DNA of 64,000 nucleotides, taken from CALBPI01 sp039027435 (GTDB lineage Bacteria; Pseudomonadota; Gammaproteobacteria; Steroidobacterales; Woeseiaceae). The translations under genes and the position numbers were made by a program. Under the pieces are notes generated by a model. That model made no database searches. It saw only the letters and a program-made list of their open reading frames with translations, and had not been told where the DNA came from. The stretch is from contig JBCCKF010000001.1 of assembly GCA_039027435.1 (NCBI GenBank), positions 248,001 to 312,000 on the forward strand, given 5' to 3'. This document shows, in pieces, positions 16,988-27,300 of the stretch (its first letter is position 1; each line of letters starts with the position of its first letter).

Positions 16988-19651
16988 GTGTCGCTAGTTT
17001 TTCCGATGAGTTTCAGGTTGGTGGCCATGGGGTACGCACGACTCGAGAGATTACCCGTTCGAATCAAACTGCTGATCCTGGTCGCGATCCCGACGATCGC
17101 TACAGTGATCGCAACGCAGCAGGAATTCACTATCGCGCTAGAGCGAGCGCAACAGATCGATCAGTTCGATGCGATGGCGGCGGTGACTGTCGCAGGCGGT
17201 AATCTTGTACACGAGCTACAAAAAGAGCGTGGCATGTCCGCAGGGTTCATCAGCAGCCAGGGGCAGAAGTTTGCAAAATCGCTGCCGAGCCAACGTGCGC
17301 TGACGGATGAAAAGCTGTCGCTCTTCAAAACGGCAGTCGAAAGCCTGGGTGATGTCGGAGGTGACTATCAGCAGGGGTTAACGGACTCCTCCGAACGGCT
17401 CGCAATACTGGAGTCGATGCGGGGCAGAGTGTCCGGCCTCGAGGTGAAAACCGGAGACGCCGTCGCCTACTACACCGCCATCAATACGGACCTGCTGACC
17501 AACATCTTCCGGCTGTCACATCGTGCGACCAATGGTGACATCAGTCGTATGGCCGTGGTCTACGGCAACTTCGCCAGCAGCAAGGAGCGCGCCGGTATCG
17601 AGCGCGCTCTGTTCGCCGTGACCTTCAATCTCGATCGGTTCACACGTGCCAATGAGCTTCGCATTCTGCAGTTGATCAACGAGCAGGATCTGTTTCTCAC
17701 GTTGTTCAGAAAGACCGCCACAGCGGCACAGCTTTCTGCTTTCGAGCAAGTTAGCAGACACCCTGACTACATCGAAACGCAGCGCTACCGCGATTTGGCT
17801 TTTGACCTTCGTACGGACTTCGGCGTCGATAGCGAGTTGTGGTTCGAGACGATCACCGGAAAGATCAACCAATTGCGCTCGCTCGAGGGCTCACTGGCAG
17901 ATGATCTTCTTAGCGCGGTCAAGTCTCGACAAGGTGAAGCGGACAGCAAACTGATGTTGCTCATCGGCGGCAGCGCAGCGTTTCTTATCATCACCGGCGG
18001 ATTCGCGTTGCTGATCATCCGTCAGATCAACCGACATCTCGGTGCCGAACCTGCTGACTTGATCGACTATGCAGAGCATATTGCGGATGGCCGGACAGAT
18101 CGGCCCGAGTCGGTTCGGCGCGAGTCGACCGGCATTCTAAGATCAATGAGCAATATGCAAACGATCCTGGTGCAGCGCACTGAGGAGGAGCAGCGACAGA
18201 GCGAAACCATCGCGCGATTGATGCGCTCGCTGGATAAGATCGCAACTGCCGTTTTGGTCACAGACATCGACGGTGTCGTCACCTATGCTAACGCCGCATT
18301 CAACCATTATGGCGAGGCCCACGGCGACGCCCTCCGCGCGCAGCTCCAGGGCTTTGATATGAGCGACCCGATCGGTTCGAATGCGTCGGTGCTGCTCGGT
18401 GAATCGGTCTCGACTTCAGCCGAGCGCGGCGAGCGGGTCATCGAGCGTTCGGTCGACCAGCGCATACTGAAGCTAACAGCGAATACCGTGATCGGAGACG
18501 ACGACCAGATTGCCGGCACAGTGATCGAGCTTAACGACATCACCGAAGAGCGACGCGTCGTTGAAGACGTGTCGGCAACCATCGCGCAGGCGGCGAATGG
18601 CAATCTGAACGCACGCGTCCCCACCGAAGGCAAGAGTGGCGTGATTCTCACGCTCAGTACCGAAATCAATAACCTGCTCGAAGTCACGGAGGACGTCACG
18701 GTTGCACTTGGCAACTCACTGCATGCGCTCGCCGATGGTGATCTCTCGTACTCCGCAGACCGCAATTTTAAAGGCGCGTTCGCCGAGCTTGTGGGCAGCG
18801 TTGGCAATACGATGCAGGTGTTGAAGTCTGTTGTCGAGAAGATTCAGACGACGACGACATCCGTTCAATCTGCAACGGCAGAAATCAGCTCTGGCACAGA
18901 AGACTTGAGCAACCGCACCCGCAGAGCTTCGGGAGTTTTGAAAGACACGGCGGAGCGAGTTCGCGTACTCGCGGACACAGTGTCCTCCAACGCAGAGCGC
19001 ACCGACACAGCGAGCTCGCTCGTGGATGAAGCGCGCGCGGGCGCCGAGGAAGGCGGAGCGGTTGTCGACGAGGCGGTTGCTGCGATGAACAGCATTTCCG
19101 CATCGAGTCATCAGATCGTGACCATTATCGAGGTAATCGACGAAATCTCGTTTCAGACGAACCTGCTTGCGCTCAATGCATCAGTCGAAGCCGCGAGAGC
19201 CGGCGAGCACGGTCGAGGCTTTGCTGTGGTTGCCAGCGAAGTTCGCAATCTGGCGAGCCGCAGCGCGGATGCTGCTAAGCAGATCAAGACGATCATTCAA
19301 AAGAGCAGCGAGGAGGTTGCCGGCGGCGTCGAACTGGTCAACCGCACAGGAGAGAAGCTCCACGAAATCGTCGCAGGCGTCCGCAGCGTGAACGCAATCT
19401 TCAGCGAGATTAGCGAACGCAGTGGCGCGCAGGTCGATAGCATCGCCTCCATCCGATCTCAGTTAGATTCACTGGATGCCGACACTCGGGAAAACACAAC
19501 GCTTGTGGCAGAGTCTTCGGCGGCAACGCAGCGCACGATGAGCGATGTCACATCACTCACCGAGCTCATGAAGTTCTTCCAGGTCGATGCAGAACCGATG
19601 AAGACCAAGAACAACTCTGCCAATGCACCGAAAGTAAGACGCGCCTCTTAA
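16988..19651 (+). CDS. Methyl-accepting chemotaxis protein with NIT sensor and PAS domain
   Basis: Chemoreceptor of 887 residues. I chose the GTG at 16988 because AGGAAAGG lies 5 bases upstream; an ATG at 16892 would overlap the preceding gene by 55 bases. TM1 is near residues 25-42. The periplasmic NIT (nitrate/nitrite-sensing) domain has its signature LVHELQKERGMSAGF. TM2 is LMLLIGGSAAFLIITGGFAL, followed by a PAS domain (AVLVTDIDGVVTYANAAF), a HAMP-like linker, and the MCP signalling hairpin tip around SVEAARAGEHGRGFAVVA. No C-terminal CheR-docking pentapeptide is seen. It may respond to nitrate or nitrite. No che genes are nearby. Confidence 0.9.
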   Translation: MSLVFPMSFRLVAMGYARLERLPVRIKLLILVAIPTIATVIATQQEFTIALERAQQIDQFDAMAAVTVAGGNLVHELQKERGMSAGFISSQGQKFAKSLPSQRALTDEKLSLFKTAVESLGDVGGDYQQGLTDSSERLAILESMRGRVSGLEVKTGDAVAYYTAINTDLLTNIFRLSHRATNGDISRMAVVYGNFASSKERAGIERALFAVTFNLDRFTRANELRILQLINEQDLFLTLFRKTATAAQLSAFEQVSRHPDYIETQRYRDLAFDLRTDFGVDSELWFETITGKINQLRSLEGSLADDLLSAVKSRQGEADSKLMLLIGGSAAFLIITGGFALLIIRQINRHLGAEPADLIDYAEHIADGRTDRPESVRRESTGILRSMSNMQTILVQRTEEEQRQSETIARLMRSLDKIATAVLVTDIDGVVTYANAAFNHYGEAHGDALRAQLQGFDMSDPIGSNASVLLGESVSTSAERGERVIERSVDQRILKLTANTVIGDDDQIAGTVIELNDITEERRVVEDVSATIAQAANGNLNARVPTEGKSGVILTLSTEINNLLEVTEDVTVALGNSLHALADGDLSYSADRNFKGAFAELVGSVGNTMQVLKSVVEKIQTTTTSVQSATAEISSGTEDLSNRTRRASGVLKDTAERVRVLADTVSSNAERTDTASSLVDEARAGAEEGGAVVDEAVAAMNSISASSHQIVTIIEVIDEISFQTNLLALNASVEAARAGEHGRGFAVVASEVRNLASRSADAAKQIKTIIQKSSEEVAGGVELVNRTGEKLHEIVAGVRSVNAIFSEISERSGAQVDSIASIRSQLDSLDADTRENTTLVAESSAATQRTMSDVTSLTELMKFFQVDAEPMKTKNNSANAPKVRRAS

Positions 19652-19664
19652 GCCAACACCGCAC

Positions 19665-22600
19665 CTAGTTGAACACGGCGACCACCTCACGATTGCTGGT
19701 CACAATGATCTCGCAGGTGTCGGGATCGGGGATATTGTCGCATTGCGGTGTGGTCCAGCCTGCAAACGCTGCGGGCGTAAATGGCGAAGCCGTCAGTGTC
19801 AGTGTGGTTCCACTCGGAATTTCTGTCAGGAAGCACGAATCACCGTCGCACTCACTGTCGAGCAGGGTGCGACCAAGTGGTTCAACCTGCACCTGGCCAC
19901 TGCCCTGCACTCGCACAACCACTGAGAATTCGCCGGTGGGTGGTGGAGGTGGCTCGGCGATCACGTCTTGAAGTTGATCGGAAAATTGGCCGTCGACGTC
20001 GGTCACCCGCAAACGCATCTGCCGAATGCCGACGTCATTCAGCGTCACACTGTAGGTCACGCCGGATCCTTCAAACGATCCATTTGCACTCAAGTCCCAC
20101 TCGTAACTGACAATCCCGACGTCGTCGGTGCTGGCGCTCGCGTCGAAGTTGAAGGTGCTGCCAACCAGCTGGCGATTGCTAGGCGAAATCGTGAAGCTCG
20201 CAACCGGTGGCGCACTCAAGCCCGCACTGACGATCAACCCTTGCGACAATGAAGCCGTAAGCCCTTCATTGTCGGTCACCGTCAACGTAATTTCCTGCTG
20301 CCCCGCGGTCGTGAAGCTCACGTCAACGACCTCGCCCGACGCATCAGCGACGCCATCCGCATTGAGATCCCAAGCCCAGCTGGTAATCGAGCCATCCGGA
20401 TCGGCACTCGCACTGGCGTTCAAAGTGATCGTCTGACCCACCGATACCATCGTAATCGGATCAACGGTAAACCGAGCGATCGGCGGGACATTGCCCACGA
20501 CGATGTCCTCGAAAATGGCGCGACACGTGACCTCACCGGATACCGCCACGACGATCACGGGGTTTGCCCGGTCATCGGTGCAACCTGTGTCAGCCCAGCC
20601 CAAGAATGCCGCACCCGTATCGGGTGTGGCGGTCAGCGTGAGTCGTGTACCTGCTGTCAAGGTTGCTGTGCAGTCTGTGCCGCAATCGATTACCGATAGC
20701 GAATCGACCACCGACCCGCGACCACTGATCTCCACGAATAGCGTCCCGCGTGGATTCTCAAACGGGAACGGACCATCGCCCGTGATTGTCACCTTACAAA
20801 GGTTGGCACTGCCGGCTTCGCCGTCTGGTCGCAAGGGCACGGGTAGCGAGCGCTCGCTCATCGACCCGCAATCCCATCGCCAGTCGCGTACACGCGATGT
20901 GTCCGAATCAACTTGAACCTCAAACGTCGGGTTCTGGCTCGGGTCGCCAAGCCACCAGCAGCGACGCGGCGCCGTATCGGCACAAGTAACGGGGCCGTCT
21001 GGGGAGGTAATGAATACGCTATTGAGTGGGAAAGACGTTTTTTCGTCGCGCATGATGATCACCTGCACAATGTGCGATCTCGCACCGGCATTGCACGTAT
21101 CCGCGCCGCCAAGACCCACAATCGGGATCATTTCGACCTGCTCGGATTGAGAGTCCACCAGACGGTGCCAGCCGCGGCCGCATTCGCTATCGATAACAAC
21201 ATCGCCCGAAACCGCAGCTACCGACCCTACGCCGGGAAGCGGGAACGGCCGAACGCCAGAGGGCGCAGATTCCGATGCCTCAAAATCCCAACTCATCATT
21301 GTTCCGTCAGCGAGGATCGCAAGATTCTGATTAGGGTCCGGCAAATCCGCGGCATCGGTGATACCCGGAACACGCTGGGCAACCGTGGGAGATCCGTCCG
21401 CAGCCATTCGCCACTGCCAAACACTGCCATCACGCATTCGTGCGCGCATGCCCGCAATCTGAACCGTCGTGCCAGCAGGCAACCCAGGCACCGCATCGAC
21501 GAAAATCGCACGTCCGCGATTCGTGATCGAGCGACCGCTGTCGAATGCCACCTGGCCAGCGCCGCTCAGAACAACCAGACCGCCCGACTCGCTGCTGATC
21601 TGTTGGATGTCGCCTGCGCGTCCCAGCCACAAGGGCAAACGGTTTAAGTCATCCCCTAGCTCTCTCTCAGGAAAGTAGGTGTTTACCGGGTCACCCCAAA
21701 TGGCGACGCGCCCATCAGCCGCCAGCGCCATTCCTGTGACGCCCGTACGGAAGGCGAGCAAGACGGCACCATACTCAGTCTCTACGCCAGCAATGGGGGG
21801 ACGGTCGACAGCAACCACTTGAGTCCACTGTGCGTTGTTGCGAGATGCGAACTCGGCGAGCTCGCTCATTTCGCGAGTGGTCGCCTGCAGATTCTCTCCG
21901 ATCAGTTGGCGCTCGCGCTCAACCGCCTGTTCGCTCGGTTCAATACCACGCGTACTGAAGGGACGGATGTCGAGTTCGAAAATGCCACTATCGGCATCAA
22001 AGAATGCCGGCTGCTTCTGCCGCCAACCCCACTCGAAAATGCGATTGTCTGTCGTCAGTGCGAGCCCGTAGCTCGCACTAGTATCACCTTCCGTGTCGCC
22101 TTCGAATCGAGCGGGAGGCCGAAAGTCCTCGATCGGCGTCGCTGAGACATCAACAATATCGGGCGACAGCTGATCGGTTTGTACCTCAACGGTCATCGTT
22201 GCAGCCCGCGGCCCGAAGAAGCGCTCGCCCTTAGCCAGCGTTTCGTCGTAATCGGTCAGTACCGCACCATCTCTTGAGAGCAGGATGCGCCCGTCAGCCG
22301 TTGCCTTGGTGATCGCGGCGCTCCCTCGCCCTTCTGGGTAGACTAGTACCTCAGTCACATCACCCATTTCGAAACCTTGCAGTGACTGCGGGATCAGAGT
22401 GCTCACTGCATAGCTTGCCGGAGCCGCATTAATGGCCGTCAAGTGCCAGTGCTCGCAGTCGGTCACCTCAAAACTGCCAGACACGTTAACACCAACCGGG
22501 CACTCATCAACGGGTGTCGCGCCAACCTCGATACTGACACCTGAAGTAGCCTCCGGAAAATTCGTACCTGCGCCGATCGGGAAGTTTTTTGTGATCAGGA

Positions 22601-22763
22601 GAGTTTCTGTGTCCTCTCTAATCGCCACCACCGTTGGATCCGCATTAAGTATCCCCAGATCACGCTCGTCGTCCGACGAGTCCTCGTTCGAGGTATCGTT
22701 GGAAGCCGGACAACCCGCAAGACCCAGCAACAAAACGAGTAGGAAAAGTCTGACGTTCTTCAT
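19665..22763 (-). CDS. Large PKD / InlB-type repeat lipoprotein
   Basis: A 1032-residue surface lipoprotein of unknown function. The lipobox is LAGC at residues 15-18, followed by an acidic linker. The N-terminal two-thirds resemble RCC1-like beta-propeller blades (YGLALTTDNRIFEWGW, GMALAADGRVAIWGDP), suggesting a binding propeller. After it come one bacterial (divergent InlB B-type) repeat with TLTATPDTGAAFLGWADTGC, two PKD domains (ASADPDGSITSWAWDLNADG and ASTDDVGIVSYEWDLSANG), and a final InlB-type repeat ending the protein. It probably mediates surface binding or adhesion. It follows the histidine kinase gene by 98 bases on the same strand and converges on the chemoreceptor. Confidence 0.8.
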   Translation of the reverse strand: MKNVRLFLLVLLLGLAGCPASNDTSNEDSSDDERDLGILNADPTVVAIREDTETLLITKNFPIGAGTNFPEATSGVSIEVGATPVDECPVGVNVSGSFEVTDCEHWHLTAINAAPASYAVSTLIPQSLQGFEMGDVTEVLVYPEGRGSAAITKATADGRILLSRDGAVLTDYDETLAKGERFFGPRAATMTVEVQTDQLSPDIVDVSATPIEDFRPPARFEGDTEGDTSASYGLALTTDNRIFEWGWRQKQPAFFDADSGIFELDIRPFSTRGIEPSEQAVERERQLIGENLQATTREMSELAEFASRNNAQWTQVVAVDRPPIAGVETEYGAVLLAFRTGVTGMALAADGRVAIWGDPVNTYFPERELGDDLNRLPLWLGRAGDIQQISSESGGLVVLSGAGQVAFDSGRSITNRGRAIFVDAVPGLPAGTTVQIAGMRARMRDGSVWQWRMAADGSPTVAQRVPGITDAADLPDPNQNLAILADGTMMSWDFEASESAPSGVRPFPLPGVGSVAAVSGDVVIDSECGRGWHRLVDSQSEQVEMIPIVGLGGADTCNAGARSHIVQVIIMRDEKTSFPLNSVFITSPDGPVTCADTAPRRCWWLGDPSQNPTFEVQVDSDTSRVRDWRWDCGSMSERSLPVPLRPDGEAGSANLCKVTITGDGPFPFENPRGTLFVEISGRGSVVDSLSVIDCGTDCTATLTAGTRLTLTATPDTGAAFLGWADTGCTDDRANPVIVVAVSGEVTCRAIFEDIVVGNVPPIARFTVDPITMVSVGQTITLNASASADPDGSITSWAWDLNADGVADASGEVVDVSFTTAGQQEITLTVTDNEGLTASLSQGLIVSAGLSAPPVASFTISPSNRQLVGSTFNFDASASTDDVGIVSYEWDLSANGSFEGSGVTYSVTLNDVGIRQMRLRVTDVDGQFSDQLQDVIAEPPPPPTGEFSVVVRVQGSGQVQVEPLGRTLLDSECDGDSCFLTEIPSGTTLTLTASPFTPAAFAGWTTPQCDNIPDPDTCEIIVTSNREVVAVFN

Positions 22764-22861
22764 GACGGTGCACTCCCATTATTGGGAGACACGCTAGCAA
22801 CGCTTACTTGGAGAGCGTGACACCGGAATTGGTGACGTCGCCATCGATTGTCGCGGTAGCT

Positions 22862-24721
22862 CTACGAGGCCGGAGCGACGCCAGAAAGCGGTAGATGCAT
22901 TGTGATGGTGGTGTCGCCAGGTTCACTACGGATATTGAGCCCAGCACCGAGCTCACTCGCACGCACCTTCATATTGCGTAGCCCACGCTCGACAACCGCC
23001 TCGGGCATACCCTCGCCGTTGTCGCGGACAGTTAGCTGCAGACCGTCCGCCAACTGCCTGACGCTGATACAGAGGACATCACCTCCCGAATGGCGAACGG
23101 CATTGGTCACTGCCTCCTGCACAATACGGAGCACGCTGAGCGCCTCATTCGGTTTGAGCTGCACGCTGTCGGTCTCATCGCCAATGTGCCAGTCGACGTT
23201 AAAGCCAGTGCGCTGCAAAAGCCTACTGACCCGGTGGCGATACGATGCCATCAGATCCTGCAGTGAGTTCGCGCTCGGCGAGAGCGAATCGACAATCAAA
23301 CGTAGATCGTCTAATGCGAGACGCAGCGAACGCTGCAAATCTTCATCATCTACTTGCTCACTGAGCGCAAGCGCATGTACCAATTGACCGCCCAACCCGT
23401 CGTGCATATCGCGCATCAAACGACTGCGTTCTTCAGCGAGCGCACGCTTACGCTCTTCCTCGGAGAGTTTGCGATACGTGCTTTCGAGCGCGGCAGTGCG
23501 CTCCTCAACCAACTGGTTGAGCTCCTCATTGCGTAACTCGGCGGTATACGCATCGCGGGCGAAGCGACGGATCAACTGAATGCCAAATAGCACCAGCGGT
23601 ATCGTGGCGACATACTGCAAGTAGAACACCGAGCCCGGTAACGATCCCGGCGGCAAGATCGCATAAAGAAAATCGCGAAAACCGACAATAATCACGATAC
23701 CGGAAGCCAACCAAAGGCTCGCACTGTCAAAGTTCAGCTGGCGCCGCACCGCCGTGAAGTACCGCGCCGACACGATGATCGCGAGCACGAGGTACCAGAC
23801 TTCGAGGACTGCGTAGTAGTTGAAGAAATAGCCTTCGAAATTCAGGCTATGGATCGCTTGGCTAGCAATTGTGAGATGCACTATGCCAAGCACAATGCAA
23901 ACCCACGCGCAGAACCGCTCCAATCGTGGCGCCGGAATCGCAAAATATCGGTTGATAAAAAACAGCTCCGCCAATAGCCAGTTGAGCAACAGATGATTGA
24001 GCGAAAAAAACCAGAAATGCGAAAACGGAATCGACTCCGCCATATTGTGAATCGAGTGCCCCGCCCACAAGGCGATGGTGAGTGCATACCAACCGTAATG
24101 CCGTTCACGGGGACGCATCAGGAACATCGCACCGACGACCACAGCGAAACTGAGCATTACCGTCAACACGGTGGTCGGCATTTGCTGTTGAATGAACGCC
24201 TGTTCTTCCGCGTCTCGTTTTGCGAGCTCGGCGGGCGCGATGTAGACGAATCCATAGCGGGCGGCGGACGCCTGTCGCGTTAGGCGTACGAACACCGATG
24301 AACCTATGGCGTTATCGATCAACGGAACGCTGATTGACGAGTGATTGTAGTGTAGCGGTTGTACGGCCTCGGCCGTCCGGAACACTCTTTGCCCGTCCTG
24401 CCAGACATCGAAGTTGCCGTAGCCGTACGCGATGTAAAGTACCGGGGTCGGCACTGACTGGGGGACCTCAAACCGATACCAAATACTGGTGAATGGCTCG
24501 CCGTCTCGACGACCATCCGGCCACCCCTCCGAAGTCGGGCTCCATCCGTCTTCAGGCGGCACCTCTGAGAAACTCCGTGCCCAGTCTGTCGCCTGCACAC
24601 GATAGTCTCCTGGCACATCGTAGGGACGGTCTAGCCACGACAGCAGCAAGAGTACGAGCAATGGCAGGGTTAGATAGAGCACACCCAACCCTATCAATCG
24701 CTGTCTGCGACTAATGGCCAT
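22862..24721 (-). CDS. 7TM-DISM sensor histidine kinase, NarL/HisKA_3 family
   Basis: A 619-residue membrane kinase. The start is taken at the ATG at 24721, overlapping the response regulator stop by 11 bases (translational coupling); an upstream start at 24814 lies entirely inside that gene. A signal anchor is followed by a periplasmic jelly-roll domain (7TMR-DISMED2-like), seven membrane helices, a coiled coil (NQLVEERTAALESTYRKLSEEERKRA region), and HisKA_3 with the phospho-acceptor in MRDMHDGLGG (about residue 438). The HATPase has an N box at RIVQEAVTNAVRHSG and DNGEGMP. Its partner is the adjacent regulator; the ligand is unknown. Confidence 0.92.
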   Translation of the reverse strand: MAISRRQRLIGLGVLYLTLPLLVLLLLSWLDRPYDVPGDYRVQATDWARSFSEVPPEDGWSPTSEGWPDGRRDGEPFTSIWYRFEVPQSVPTPVLYIAYGYGNFDVWQDGQRVFRTAEAVQPLHYNHSSISVPLIDNAIGSSVFVRLTRQASAARYGFVYIAPAELAKRDAEEQAFIQQQMPTTVLTVMLSFAVVVGAMFLMRPRERHYGWYALTIALWAGHSIHNMAESIPFSHFWFFSLNHLLLNWLLAELFFINRYFAIPAPRLERFCAWVCIVLGIVHLTIASQAIHSLNFEGYFFNYYAVLEVWYLVLAIIVSARYFTAVRRQLNFDSASLWLASGIVIIVGFRDFLYAILPPGSLPGSVFYLQYVATIPLVLFGIQLIRRFARDAYTAELRNEELNQLVEERTAALESTYRKLSEEERKRALAEERSRLMRDMHDGLGGQLVHALALSEQVDDEDLQRSLRLALDDLRLIVDSLSPSANSLQDLMASYRHRVSRLLQRTGFNVDWHIGDETDSVQLKPNEALSVLRIVQEAVTNAVRHSGGDVLCISVRQLADGLQLTVRDNGEGMPEAVVERGLRNMKVRASELGAGLNIRSEPGDTTITMHLPLSGVAPAS

Positions 24722-25370
24722 CACCCATCCAGCCCATCTGCCGCGCCTCGAAAACCGCCTGCGCTCGAGAGGTGACCGCGAGCTTTTGATAGATGCGCCG
24801 TGTGTATGTACCAATCGTATTGACGGTTACTCCCAACAGATCTGCGGTTTCCTGGTAGGTCAAACCCTTCGATGCCAATCGGAGCACTTCCAACTCACGA
24901 TCGGACAGGGGGTTTTCGGCCGTGTTGACGCGTCTTTCCGACTCCACCTGGAACCGTCGAATCAAGTGGCGCGCGATCGCGGGCGAAATCGGTGACTCGC
25001 CCTCGACAGCACGACGTACTGACTCCGCGAGGTCCTCGCCCGGCTCATCTTTAAGCAGGTACCCTCGCGCACCAGCCTCGATTGCAGCGATCACCCGTTC
25101 CTCGTCGCCGAAAACCGAGATCACGAGCACCGGTATGTCAGGTCTAGCCAAATGCTGTTCTCTGATGAGCTCGATCGCGTTGCCATCCGGGAGCTGCAAA
25201 TCAAACAGCAATACATCAACCTCGAGTGCGGCAAGTGCGTCGCGCGCCTCGGCAAGCGCTCCTGCATCGCCAACCGTCTCGATACACGCAGCAGCATTGA
25301 GCCGACGCAGCAAACTCGCACGCGTGCGAGCGTCGTCCTCGAGCACGAAAACACGGATGTCGTCAGCCAT
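24711..25370 (-). CDS. NarL/FixJ-family response regulator
   Basis: A 219-residue DNA-binding regulator. The receiver has acidic residues in VLEDDAR, the phospho-acceptor Asp in VLLFDLQLPDG near residue 54, and Lys in YLLKDEPGED. The C-terminal LuxR helix-turn-helix is LSDRELEVLRLASKGLTYQE with TVNTIGTYTRRIYQKL. The ATG at 25370 was preferred over a TTG at 25409. The gene lies just upstream of and overlaps the sensor kinase gene, so they form a two-component pair. The divergent exported-protein operon starting at 25552 is an obvious candidate target. Confidence 0.93.
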   Translation of the reverse strand: MADDIRVFVLEDDARTRASLLRRLNAAACIETVGDAGALAEARDALAALEVDVLLFDLQLPDGNAIELIREQHLARPDIPVLVISVFGDEERVIAAIEAGARGYLLKDEPGEDLAESVRRAVEGESPISPAIARHLIRRFQVESERRVNTAENPLSDRELEVLRLASKGLTYQETADLLGVTVNTIGTYTRRIYQKLAVTSRAQAVFEARQMGWMGDGH

Positions 25371-25551
25371 ACGGCAGTGTGCCCGCTGCGCCACATTTTG
25401 AGCAAGCAAACTCGATCATCAATTGTCACCATTTTGCGTGTCAAAGCGGCATCTGCGCGCCGGGTTTGGCCGCAAAAACCGCCGGTGGCAAATGTCACGA
25501 AACATCGCTATAAACAAGTGGTGGTATAACAATCAAGAATGGGACACGTCG

Positions 25552-27300
25552 ATGTACAGCAAGCCTCTTTCCATCTTTTGTATCTTTGCACTCATAGCGG
25601 CCGTACCAGCATTCAGCCAATCAAAACCCTCCGGGGGCATCGCCTATGACGATGCACTTCGAGAAGCGGAAGCGCTGCTCCGTCAACAGGGCATCGACCC
25701 CTCTGGCAACGATCAAGGACACGATGATTCACACTCAACGAGCGCTCCTACGCCTGAAAGAAAGAATCCCGACTTCACTCGACTCTCGCTAGCCAAGATT
25801 GCCAGCACCGAGGATATCTGGCCTGCCAAGATCGCGGTGACAGAACCACTCGATTTTTCAGGGGGACTGACGCTGCAAAAGGGCGAGGAGTTGGGCTTCC
25901 TCGGTATTCACGACAACGGCGAGGCGCACCTCGACTATTACGGCGAATACACGTTCACACTGCCGGTTGAGTACACGGACCTCGTACAACGAGCGAACGA
26001 TATTGCCAGCGGCAAGGCAAAGTCTGCCGGCTACAAGGGGCGCCTGATCGAGCAGCTCGAAGGCCAGGTCTACGTCAAGAGCGGCGGCAACCTGAAGACG
26101 GCGACACAAGAGCAAATCGCCGGAGCTGACCTCTACCTGTTCTACCACTCATCAAAGAGTTGCGGATGGTCTGGACGCTTCACCCCGGATCTTGTGAAGA
26201 CGGTGGATCGACTCCAGTCGCAGTACCCAGGAAAAATCCGAGTCATCTACGTCAGCTCCGATCGAAACATGGCCGAACTTCAGGACCACTATGAAACGGT
26301 TGGCGCCTCGGCAGTGATGCCGCCGAGACCCGATTGGTATATCGACACGTTTAGCCAGCTTCATCCAACCGTTCGTCAGATCAATCAACCGTCGTTCATG
26401 TTGATGAATGCGAATGGCCGACTGATCGATAGCGGTATGCGCCAAGAATCGGATTATGGCTCGATGTTCTCGGGACTCAAGGCGCTGCCAGGAATCGTCG
26501 AGGATGATTCCCCGCACGTTCCAGCGTGGACGCGTGTTTCGACCTCTGCCGCGCCGAGTGCGCCGAGTGCGCCGAGTGCGAACGTCGGTAGCGGCTCACC
26601 AGCAACAACGCCTACCGCTTTGAGCTTCGCGCCTGGTGAGATTGTTCAAAACACGGATGACTCATTGATTGGGCCTATTCCTTACACGACAACACTTCGA
26701 GACGGTACTGAGATTCCAGGCTTGGTCATTCATGACACCCGCGTATCCGGCAGCCGTATTCCAGCCCTGACGCTTCAGGCATTCCCACCGCTGGATGGCG
26801 CGCCTGGGTACTACAGACTGTCCTTCAGACAGGTCCTTGGAAAGACTTACGGATCCAAACCTCTATTGGCAGGCTGGATCACCTCCGTCACCAGTCGTGG
26901 GGAAAACGCGAACGCTGAACTGATGGAGCTGGTCTCACACTACAAAGCCGTTCATGCGAAATTTTCTGAATGGCGCCAGACTGCCGTGGACAATGGTGTC
27001 AGTGATTTTGAGAAGCAAATGTATGTTGTGCCGATGTCGCATTTCGACACTAGAGTTGCGCTGCGAGACGAACGTGACAACGACCTAGAGCTTTTCTTCA
27101 AGGTATTCGATGATCCACGCAAAGCGACCTTCAAAGGCGATCGTTGGTCATTAACTTATGACGAACTCGACGCGTTTGAGCGACTGATTCCGCAGATCGA
27201 TGCGTTGGTCAGCCAAATGCCAGGCGAGATTGTCAGGACCGCAGAAGCGCGCGAGCAGCGCGAGCGCGACGCCAAATCGACTGACGCACTGTTCGAGTGA
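25552..27300 (+). CDS. Exported protein with thioredoxin-like domain, function unknown
   Basis: A 582-residue secreted protein, started at the ATG at 25552 because a clean signal peptide follows (cleavage after PAFS, about residue 20). The middle contains a thioredoxin-fold segment: YLFYHSSKSCGWSGRF in the active-site position, with one Cys rather than CxxC, then IRVIYVSSDRN and the cis-Pro-like INQPSFMLMNANGRLI, resembling tryparedoxin/TlpA proteins. A short APS repeat linker (around residue 330) joins a C-terminal domain of no recognised family. The missing second Cys argues against a classical disulfide oxidoreductase. It overlaps the next gene by one base, so they are coupled. Confidence 0.6.
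   Translation: MYSKPLSIFCIFALIAAVPAFSQSKPSGGIAYDDALREAEALLRQQGIDPSGNDQGHDDSHSTSAPTPERKNPDFTRLSLAKIASTEDIWPAKIAVTEPLDFSGGLTLQKGEELGFLGIHDNGEAHLDYYGEYTFTLPVEYTDLVQRANDIASGKAKSAGYKGRLIEQLEGQVYVKSGGNLKTATQEQIAGADLYLFYHSSKSCGWSGRFTPDLVKTVDRLQSQYPGKIRVIYVSSDRNMAELQDHYETVGASAVMPPRPDWYIDTFSQLHPTVRQINQPSFMLMNANGRLIDSGMRQESDYGSMFSGLKALPGIVEDDSPHVPAWTRVSTSAAPSAPSAPSANVGSGSPATTPTALSFAPGEIVQNTDDSLIGPIPYTTTLRDGTEIPGLVIHDTRVSGSRIPALTLQAFPPLDGAPGYYRLSFRQVLGKTYGSKPLLAGWITSVTSRGENANAELMELVSHYKAVHAKFSEWRQTAVDNGVSDFEKQMYVVPMSHFDTRVALRDERDNDLELFFKVFDDPRKATFKGDRWSLTYDELDAFERLIPQIDALVSQMPGEIVRTAEAREQRERDAKSTDALFE

Noticed and set aside
20913..21647. A 244-codon frame opposite the large lipoprotein gene
   Set aside because: Arg/Asn-rich product without domains; the opposite strand encodes a continuous propeller-like protein.
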